Shown: piece by piece, positions 6,574 through 12,714 of the stretch | How positions within the stretch are numbered: the stretch's first letter is position 1 | How the letters are laid out: every line of letters begins with the position of its first letter | NCBI GenBank assembly: GCA_947177885.1 | Contig: CAMWWF010000025.1 | Span: 1 to 15,675 of the forward strand | Length of the DNA: 15,675 nt | Origin: an uncultured Lachnospiraceae bacterium | GTDB taxonomy: Bacteria; Bacillota_A; Clostridia; Lachnospirales; Lachnospiraceae | Direction of reading: 5' to 3' | Translations under genes and position numbers: made by a program | The notes under the pieces: generated by a model | The model's input: only the letters and a program-made list of their open reading frames with translations | Told to the model about the DNA's origin: nothing | The model's database searches: none

Positions 6574-8922
6574 CTACCCCACACCAGACGTCTCCGAGAC
6601 GGAAATCTTCCTCAGCTGCAGCGCTCCGGCAGCCGCCGCCAGAACAGTCGCCGCAAGCAGGATCAGCGGATAGATCACATAAACCTCCAAAGGCACAATT
6701 TCAAATGCAATACTGTACGCCCCCATCATTCGGAATATGGGACTTACCGTCAGCCTGGAAAGCGGTGTGGAAACCGCTATGCCGATCAGAACCGAGACCA
6801 ACAGCACGATTCCAATGCGCAGGGACTGCCATGCGACCAGCGAAGAATTGTGAAATCCCATGGCCTTCAGCATTGCGATCTCTCCCCTTTCCTTTGTGAG
6901 AAAGCTTTTCACCATAAGCACCGAGACCAGGATGTTGACGCAGAGAATGATCCCCAGGATCAGCTTTTTCACCCCTTCGATCTGTTCCGCCACATTGCCG
7001 ATCATGTAACTGATATATTCTCCCGCCGTGTAGACTTCATCTTCCGGAAATGCTTCTTTCAGCAGCTCCTTCCTCTCTTCCAGGGATCCCCGGTCGGGGT
7101 TGTCTCTGTAGGAGATCTGCACGCCAAAGCTTCCCGCCGCAAGGTTATAATCTATATCCTCTCCCTGATAAAAGTGGATTCCCTCTCCCATATTATTCAT
7201 GGACTGGTTAATGGCACACACGGTATATCGCCTTATTTCGTCCCCCATGCTGATCTCTACCTCATCTCCGATCTCTGCTCCGATCTTACCCGCGGTCACA
7301 TAACTCAAAGCCACTTCATTCCCGTTCTGCGGGGGCGTTCCTTCCAGGTAGGAATACTGTTCTGCAGTTACCTGTCCTGTTCCCTGGAAGGCAAGGGAAG
7401 AGCTCTTCTTATCCCCCTTTGAAACGGTAAACCGGAACATGATCTCCTGAAAAATATCGGCTTCTATCTGATGATCCTGCAGAACCCTTCTGACCGCATC
7501 CAAATTTTCATCGATCATATCTTTGTTGCGCCCGTTGGAAGAAAACAGCAGCTCCTGCGTGATGACATGGTCGCATTCCGCCATATTGAAAAAGGTGAGA
7601 AGCCTTTCCGACTGCAGCGTGTTTATGGTATTTACAGGAATAATGATCAGCAGCAGCCCAATGGTAAAGATCAGTATCATGGATAGATATCTTTTTATCC
7701 CGCTCAGAATATCGTTTAAAGCCATAAAGGGCGCAGGAGCAAGGGCGGATCTGCTTAAACGGAGTATTCCCTTTCTGGTATAACGTTCTCCCGTCTCACC
7801 GTTTCTGATGGCATCGATGGGAGAAAACTTTTTCACTTTCCCTGTGCAGAAATAGCAGAACAGAACCACAACCGCCGCAGTTACCGCCGCAAACACAACA
7901 TTCAGATAAAACCGGTTTCCCCCCGATATGATAATGTTGTTCGACACACTTTTGATCAGCAGATTGCCGAAAGGAACGCTCAGAATAAGACCTGCCGCCG
8001 CGCCGGCTGCGGAAATGGAGAGATATTTCACAATATAGAGTCCGCGGATCTTACCGTCGGGAATCCCGATGGCCTTCATCACCCCGATCTCACGGAATTC
8101 CTCGCTCAATGTAAAATGAATGGTAAAACGAAGGATCACCATGGAGATCAGGATCAGACAGATACTTACCACAAGGATCACTGCCGCGATCAGAGTGTCC
8201 ATGACATACACCATTTTGATCGTGGCATAATCCACATTCACGGCGGCTTTCAGATCAAATTGATTTACCTTTTCCACATAGTCCTCATCCTCCGTATAAA
8301 CAGACAGCGAATAAAACATGGTTTTGTCAGGATCATCAAACAGTTTATAGTCATTCTCGCTGACAAGAAATCTGGTCATACCCATCATCGGCGAGCCGTA
8401 AAACGCATCCTTTGTATAACCTTTGAGGATAAATTCCTTTCTGCCTGTTACGGTATCGATCTCAATGGTGCAGCCATTGTAGAAATCGTTTTCTTCGGAC
8501 CGGAAGATTTCATTTGTGACATAGATCTCTCCGTCGTTAACGTGCAGGATCTCCTGCTCATTCTCATCAAAGACCTTCGTGCCGTAAGGCGTTGCAACCG
8601 ACACAGAATTGCCGTAATCAAAGGTTTTTCCGCTTACGGAAATATTTTGGGGATCGATCTGGATCAACTCCGCCGTTTTCAGTTCATAGCCGTTATCCGC
8701 CGCAAACTCCGCAAAGCGTTCGGCCTCGCTCTCATAGGGCGTGGCATACCAGTAATCCGGCACCTCCGCCAACTCAAAATAGTCATCCAGCGCCGTCACC
8801 ACCGTGATCATATTGTTGACGCTGCTTGCAACAAATGTTGCCGCAAGGATAATGAAGATCAACATGATGATGTTCATTGTCTTCTTGCGCTTCAGATCTT
8901 TTCTCAGGATCCGTATATACAT
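6574..8922 (-). CDS. ABC transporter permease with two FtsX-like domains
   Basis: A 782-residue membrane protein with about eight membrane segments (roughly 17-37, 240-265, 299-320, 341-360, 411-432, 653-675, 699-719, 746-769). Two FtsX modules follow large extracytoplasmic regions (about 40-235 and 435-650). Each has the hallmark after its first helix: EFREIGVMKAIGIP (275-288) and ERGEIAMLKAMGF (678-690). This doubled layout is found in MacB/type VII superfamily exporters and Vex- or Bce-like detoxification transporters. The ATG at 8922 has an AAAGGAG site 7 bases upstream. Together with the ATPase it should form a mechanotransmission-type pump; the substrate is unknown, and envelope-active peptides or lipids are plausible. 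Confidence 0.92.
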   Translation of the reverse strand: MYIRILRKDLKRKKTMNIIMLIFIILAATFVASSVNNMITVVTALDDYFELAEVPDYWYATPYESEAERFAEFAADNGYELKTAELIQIDPQNISVSGKTFDYGNSVSVATPYGTKVFDENEQEILHVNDGEIYVTNEIFRSEENDFYNGCTIEIDTVTGRKEFILKGYTKDAFYGSPMMGMTRFLVSENDYKLFDDPDKTMFYSLSVYTEDEDYVEKVNQFDLKAAVNVDYATIKMVYVMDTLIAAVILVVSICLILISMVILRFTIHFTLSEEFREIGVMKAIGIPDGKIRGLYIVKYLSISAAGAAAGLILSVPFGNLLIKSVSNNIIISGGNRFYLNVVFAAVTAAVVVLFCYFCTGKVKKFSPIDAIRNGETGERYTRKGILRLSRSALAPAPFMALNDILSGIKRYLSMILIFTIGLLLIIIPVNTINTLQSERLLTFFNMAECDHVITQELLFSSNGRNKDMIDENLDAVRRVLQDHQIEADIFQEIMFRFTVSKGDKKSSSLAFQGTGQVTAEQYSYLEGTPPQNGNEVALSYVTAGKIGAEIGDEVEISMGDEIRRYTVCAINQSMNNMGEGIHFYQGEDIDYNLAAGSFGVQISYRDNPDRGSLEERKELLKEAFPEDEVYTAGEYISYMIGNVAEQIEGVKKLILGIILCVNILVSVLMVKSFLTKERGEIAMLKAMGFHNSSLVAWQSLRIGIVLLVSVLIGIAVSTPLSRLTVSPIFRMMGAYSIAFEIVPLEVYVIYPLILLAATVLAAAAGALQLRKISVSETSGVG

Positions 8923-9103
8923 TTCACCACTCCTTTCGCATCCAACAGACTCTCGGAATCTCCTTGTGCCTGATTTTGCGGGAAGATTCCGGGAGGCTAT
9001 CTCACAATAAACGCCCGCAAGCTCTGAAAATTAGAGAATGTCCGTAAGAGCATTCCATATGCGACCGGACCTGCCGGCTTTACCGTGTTTTCGTTGTGGC
9101 TTT

Positions 9104-9137
9104 ATTATAGTATGCTAATTATTAAAGAATCCTTAAA
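9104..9137 (-). promoter_or_regulatory. Promoter of the ABC operon with candidate OmpR/PhoB direct repeats
   Basis: On the minus strand a TATAAT -10 box (9104-9109) has no good -35 box. Instead two TTTAA half-sites (9133-9137 and 9122-9126) lie in direct orientation 11 bp apart, the spacing used by OmpR/PhoB-family dimers, and end 12 bases upstream of the -10 box. This is the expected layout for a promoter activated by the response regulator encoded in the same cluster. The leader to the permease ATG would be about 175 bases. The link to this particular regulator is inferred. Confidence 0.5.
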
Positions 9138-9286
9138 TCTTGTCTGTTTCAATGTTTTTTCAACTGTCCATATTCCTACAGAACTCCGTGATCATGCGGT
9201 TCCTGCCATTTATGCTACTTTTAGGAAATGGTTTTTCCATATTTCCACGCAGCAGTTCAGATGAATCACTGAACTGTCACATTTCC
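9138..9286. other. Intergenic region with a perfect 8-bp hairpin
   Basis: No gene is visible. A perfect stem CAGTTCAG (9253-9260) and CTGAACTG (9269-9276) closes an 8-base loop, with no T-run on either side, so it does not look like a terminator. It could be a regulatory site or part of the neighbouring repeat. Confidence 0.3.
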
Positions 9287-9448
9287 AGAGTGTGTTTGAA
9301 AAATGCTTTCCCTGGGGTGTGCGTCACACTTTGTGGGATGCAAGACCCAATTTGGGAGGCGTAGTGGGGCTACGGTGACCAAATCGGGGCGCAGCAGGCC
9401 GCGAAGTGGGGCGTGCAGACCGGGGGAATGATTTTTCAAACACGCTCT
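9287..9448. repeat. MITE-like inverted-repeat element, 162 bp
   Basis: Imperfect terminal inverted repeats of about 27 bp bound the element: the left arm starts AGAGTGTGTTTGAAAAATGC (9287) and the right arm ends ATTTTTCAAACACGCTCT (9448); the outer 18 bases pair with one mismatch. The interior is also self-complementary: an outer pair near 9317-9337 with 9399-9418, then CCCAATTTGG with CCAAATCGGG, and a central GTAG-TGGGG-CTAC hairpin at 9361-9373. The whole unit can fold into one long stem on either strand. There is no coding capacity, and I see no clear target-site duplication. Comparable elements with this end sequence occur in Lachnospiraceae genomes (from memory). Confidence 0.72.
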
Positions 9449-9601
9449 AGTGCGTATATGAAAGTGTTAGAAGCAGGAAAAAGAGGAAACAGCCGTCCCG
9501 CTTTGATTTGATACCTGTAAAGTGACCGAACGACTATTTCCTTTCATCTGATTTAATGCGGACAGCTCAATGACCTGTCTGCACTGTTACAAATTAATGA
9601 T

Positions 9602-9650
9602 CGCCGGGACAGATGTCCGGCACTCACACAGTGCCCGGAATGTCCCGGCG
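9602..9650 (-). terminator. Hairpin terminator of the leucine-rich-repeat protein gene
   Basis: A perfect 10-bp stem, CGCCGGGACA (9602-9611) with TGTCCCGGCG (9641-9650), encloses a second stem formed by CCGGCACT and AGTGCCCGG with one bulge. It begins 28 bases after the surface protein stop. The trailing sequence ATCATTAATTT is AT-rich but has no continuous T-run, so termination may be partial. Confidence 0.55.
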
Positions 9651-9678
9651 AAGCCATGGGCAAAGCGTACCTGTGCCC

Positions 9679-11985
9679 TCATTGGTGTCTGCGTTTCAAG
9701 GCCGCGGCCATTCCCACAGCTCCGGTCAACAGCAGCCATAAAATGCCCGTACCGTTTCCTTCATACGGCAATCCTTCATCCCGGAATCCTTCACCGGTCT
9801 TCGGAGACCGCACTCCTGCCCCTCGTGAACCGCTGTCACCGGATGCCGATCCGCCGTCACCTTCGGAGGGCGTCTCATGGGAGTCATCCTCCTCATCATC
9901 ACCCTCAATGACAATGACATAATCCGAGGCATGTGTAAATGTCAGTTCCGCAATCCCGTTTCCGTCTATTTGATCTGCCGTCACATAATCAAGCCTGCCG
10001 GCGCTTTCATTATAATGGTAGAGGTTTGCATAACATCCCGCATTGGCTGCCCCTACGTCGATCTTGAGTACGGCGCTGTATCCGAAATCACCATTGTGAG
10101 CAAGGCCAAGCTGTGTCGCCTGGCGGCCCACCGCCACATTGTTCACAAGATCCTGCGGGATGGCTGATATTCCCACCTGCACGGAAAGATCCACATCCCC
10201 CGCATGATCCGCCGTAACATTCCTGCCGTTTACAGACCAGACGATCCCGTTTCCCATATCAAAGGAAACCGTAACATCCTGTCCCTTCACGCTGTCGATC
10301 ACATCTCCGGGCACAACACATGCGCCATTCATATTTACCCTGATCTCCCCTTCCGAAGCGTTGGCAGCCTCTTCCCGGATCGCGTCCCAGCCTTCCTGAC
10401 CGGATCCGCCGTCGATAAAGGGAATCCCTGTCTCCGGGGCAGATGTCTGCCCGGGCGGCGTTTCAGGTTCCGATGGCGTGGTCGAGTCAGGCTGATATTC
10501 GTAATGTATCGTCATCTTTGACACTTCCGATGCCGTATCGCCTATTTTACTTATGCTGTTCCACTGCGCTTCGGTACCGGTAAAATATATATCCGTCAAC
10601 AGAGGACAGGCTCCAAATGCCGCTATTCCTATGGATGTCACACTGTCCGGAATCACCATGGCAGTCAGGCTCGAGCAGGAAGCAAATGCCGACCCTCCTA
10701 TGCTCTGTGCGCCCTGGGGAATCTCAATTCCGGTAAGCTTAAGGCAGTTCTGGAACATCCCCTCGCCAATGCGGTCTATGCTCCGGGGCAGTGTTACGCC
10801 CGCCAGCTCGTAGCATTGCGTAAACAGATTATCGCCCAGCTTTACCTGTTTACTGCCGGCGGCAAACGTCGCGCTTTTCATTGCCTGACATTGAAAAAAT
10901 GCGCCGTCCCCAACCTCTCCGATACTGGCCGGCAGAGTTATGGAGTCGAGAGCTGCGCAGCTCCTGAAAGCATTCTGGCTGATGGTTTCCACTCCTTCGG
11001 AAACGGTCACCGAAATCAGGCTGGGACACTCACGGAAAGCGCTGTCTCCGATGGTCTTCACGCCGAAAGGAATGGTCACGGAAAGGAGCGAAGATCCGCG
11101 GAAAGCGCTGTTTCCGATCACTGTCACACTGGAAGAGATCTCCGCACTGAAAATCGCACAGTCCCAAAAGGCACAGGACCCGATACCGGTAACGCCATCT
11201 TCGATAACCACCTTCCGGATCCGGCTGCCGTATGCGTTCCACGGCTGCTCTCCGGCACTGCCAAAATCCGGCATGGCTCCGCTGCCTGAGATAGTCAGCG
11301 TCCCCGCCCCGGTCAACTGCCAGGCAAGCCCGCCGTCAAGAGACCCGCTGTCAACGATCTCGTTGGCCGTGGGATCATCCGGCGGAACATATCCCTCCGG
11401 GTAGCGGGTGATATAATGGCTGGCAGTATTCATTACCTCGTCCCTGGGTATTGCCCGTCCCCAATGGACGGTACTATTGTAATTTCCTTCGGCAACGGTC
11501 ACGCCCGCGTCACTCACGCTGAGTACGATCACCGTATGGCTATCGCCGTTTACCCGCAGGATATCTCCCGCTTTGATATCCTCAAAGGCAAAGGCTCCTT
11601 CCTCATACATCCTTGCCGGCAGACTGCCAAATGCCGCATCGCTGAGTGTAAAAGCGAAGGCGACACAGCCTGCGGCGACGATGTTCACTCCGTCAAGAGT
11701 TCCGCCCTTCCACTGATAATATCCTCCTGCCGCGTCCGGATAAGGTGTATCGTTGGTCCAGGTCGTTCCCTCCTGATACCCCTCCTGATCCTTCAATGCA
11801 ATCATGGCCTCATAGGCCTCCGCCGGGGTAGGGAACGCACTGTCACGGGTACTCAGTTCGGATGTAGATTCTTCTGTAAGAATGTCTTCCTGGGGCGAAA
11901 GACCTTCCTCCCAGGCAAGCGCCACTGTCCGGTAAGAAAAGAACAGGCACAGCGCCAGGGCAGCTGACAGAATTCGTTGTTTCAA
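9679..11985 (-). CDS. Sortase-anchored BspA-like leucine-rich-repeat protein with cysteine-hydrolase-like domain
   Basis: A 768-residue cell-surface protein. Order: signal peptide (1-24, ending ALA before WEEG); a domain of about 45-190 resembling NlpC/P60- or CHAP-type cysteine hydrolases, with candidate residues C107 in AAGCVAFAF, H150 in DSHTVIVL and N168/H174 in EGNYNSTVHWGR; about nine LRR_5 repeats (255-465, consensus VxxIGxxAFxxCxxLxxVxIP); a Pro/Thr/Ser linker (500-520); an unrecognised beta-rich domain (about 530-695); an acidic Ser/Gly spacer; SPKTG (727-731), a hydrophobic segment (747-763) and KRRHQ. SPKTG is a sortase motif of the type used by clostridial class B sortases. The ATG at 12003 lacks a ribosome binding site, whereas AGGAGGT (11993-11999) sits 7 bases before the TTG at 11985, so I chose TTG. 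The gene has its own promoter and terminator. Adhesion or peptidoglycan-linked roles are plausible; the catalytic activity is unproven. Confidence 0.85.
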   Translation of the reverse strand: MKQRILSAALALCLFFSYRTVALAWEEGLSPQEDILTEESTSELSTRDSAFPTPAEAYEAMIALKDQEGYQEGTTWTNDTPYPDAAGGYYQWKGGTLDGVNIVAAGCVAFAFTLSDAAFGSLPARMYEEGAFAFEDIKAGDILRVNGDSHTVIVLSVSDAGVTVAEGNYNSTVHWGRAIPRDEVMNTASHYITRYPEGYVPPDDPTANEIVDSGSLDGGLAWQLTGAGTLTISGSGAMPDFGSAGEQPWNAYGSRIRKVVIEDGVTGIGSCAFWDCAIFSAEISSSVTVIGNSAFRGSSLLSVTIPFGVKTIGDSAFRECPSLISVTVSEGVETISQNAFRSCAALDSITLPASIGEVGDGAFFQCQAMKSATFAAGSKQVKLGDNLFTQCYELAGVTLPRSIDRIGEGMFQNCLKLTGIEIPQGAQSIGGSAFASCSSLTAMVIPDSVTSIGIAAFGACPLLTDIYFTGTEAQWNSISKIGDTASEVSKMTIHYEYQPDSTTPSEPETPPGQTSAPETGIPFIDGGSGQEGWDAIREEAANASEGEIRVNMNGACVVPGDVIDSVKGQDVTVSFDMGNGIVWSVNGRNVTADHAGDVDLSVQVGISAIPQDLVNNVAVGRQATQLGLAHNGDFGYSAVLKIDVGAANAGCYANLYHYNESAGRLDYVTADQIDGNGIAELTFTHASDYVIVIEGDDEEDDSHETPSEGDGGSASGDSGSRGAGVRSPKTGEGFRDEGLPYEGNGTGILWLLLTGAVGMAAALKRRHQ

Positions 11986-12049
11986 TTTTATGACCTCCTC
12001 CATTTCCAGTTTGGGAGAACTTCTGTTTAACTACAACTCCCTTCTTATA

Positions 12050-12078
12050 AATATATTTCCATACTTTCCCTTTGTCAA
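12050..12078 (-). promoter_or_regulatory. Near-consensus sigma-A promoter of the surface protein gene
   Basis: On the minus strand a perfect TTGACA -35 box (12073-12078), a 17-base spacer and a TATATT -10 box (12050-12055) predict a start near 12043. That leaves a leader of about 58 bases before the TTG at 11985. The promoter needs no obvious activator, suggesting constitutive or high expression. Confidence 0.8.
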
Positions 12079-12169
12079 TGGACTCCGTAGCATGTTTTGC
12101 CCCCGGATTATAGTATACTAAGCACAACAAGATAACAACTTTTTCATAGTCTGGTCTGGAAGTGAACCT

Positions 12170-12376
12170 ATGCCAAGCGACGGTGAAATTATTGAAAGAG
12201 CAGTAAATGATTTCCAAAAAGTGCAAGCTCATATGAAAAATGCTAAAAAAGAAAACGCTACAGAAACATATGAGGGTTTAAAAAAGGATTATAAATCCTT
12301 AAAAGCAGTATTAACTTCTTTAGGCGTAAATCTTACAGATATTGACGAGATCAAAGAACAAGCAGCAGGCAGCTAA
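12170..12376 (+). CDS. Small hypothetical helical protein
   Basis: A 68-residue, highly charged and probably all-helical protein (starts MPSDGEIIERAVNDFQ, ends EIKEQAAGS). It has no signal peptide, membrane segment or cysteine. It is the only plausible intact plus-strand gene in the window and is clearly more AT-rich than its neighbours. A weak GGAAG site lies 7 bases before the ATG. The frame is open upstream to 12122 without another ATG, GTG or TTG start, and after the TAA the same frame stays open to about 12565, so it could be a piece of a longer decayed gene. I do not recognise the family. Confidence 0.5.
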   Translation: MPSDGEIIERAVNDFQKVQAHMKNAKKENATETYEGLKKDYKSLKAVLTSLGVNLTDIDEIKEQAAGS

Positions 12377-12527
12377 ATAGTAAGCAGATCAGGGCGCAAG
12401 TCTGTTATATATAGCTTACGTCCTTATTTACATAGGAAGTGGATGGAAAATAAAATTTGTATGGAATTTTTGGAGTTACAATTAAGTGGCCTGTCTGAAC
12501 TGTTACTTGCCGTCCGCTCCGGTAACC

Positions 12528-12679
12528 CGTCAACAGGCAAATTTCCTGCTGCCTGCACAGCTCTCTGAGCATGGAACAGATCAAGCGCCGCCGTTGGCTT
12601 CAACGACAGCGCTCATTTTGTACAGATGTCTAAATTGTATGCAGGCATTACTCCGCTGCAGTTCCGAAAAAGAGGCTGA
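12528..12679 (+). pseudogene. Remnant of an AraC-family regulator (C-terminal HTH)
   Basis: The end of an AraC DNA-binding domain is readable across three frames. GFNDSAHFVQMSKLYAGITP then LQFRKRG and a stop at 12677 is the classic second HTH plus (G)xTPxxFR ending of AraC/XylS proteins. Just upstream, LSMEQI (12565-12582) and RQQANFLLPAQLS (12528-12566) continue the fold in the other two frames, so two small frameshifts separate the pieces. The first HTH and the sensory domain are missing; a short open stretch (WMENKICMEFLELQLSGLSE, about 12440-12510) may be another leftover. It converges on the GH95 gene with 35 bases between stops, so it was probably the regulator of that carbohydrate locus. 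Confidence 0.65.
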
Positions 12680-12714
12680 TCCGGCATGGACATACTTTCC
12701 GCTGTACCTTCCTG

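Noticed and set aside
8116..8973. 285-residue plus-strand open frame
   Set aside because: It is antisense to the permease N-terminal half; the translation is rich in His, Ile and Arg and resembles no family.
9140..9364. Plus-strand frame of 74 residues running into the MITE-like repeat
   Set aside because: Its end lies within the inverted-repeat element and the rest in AT-rich intergenic DNA; there is no ribosome binding site and no coding character.
12680..12714. Bidirectional terminator between the AraC remnant and the GH95 gene
   Set aside because: The 35 bases between the convergent stops hold no convincing stem with a T-run on either strand.
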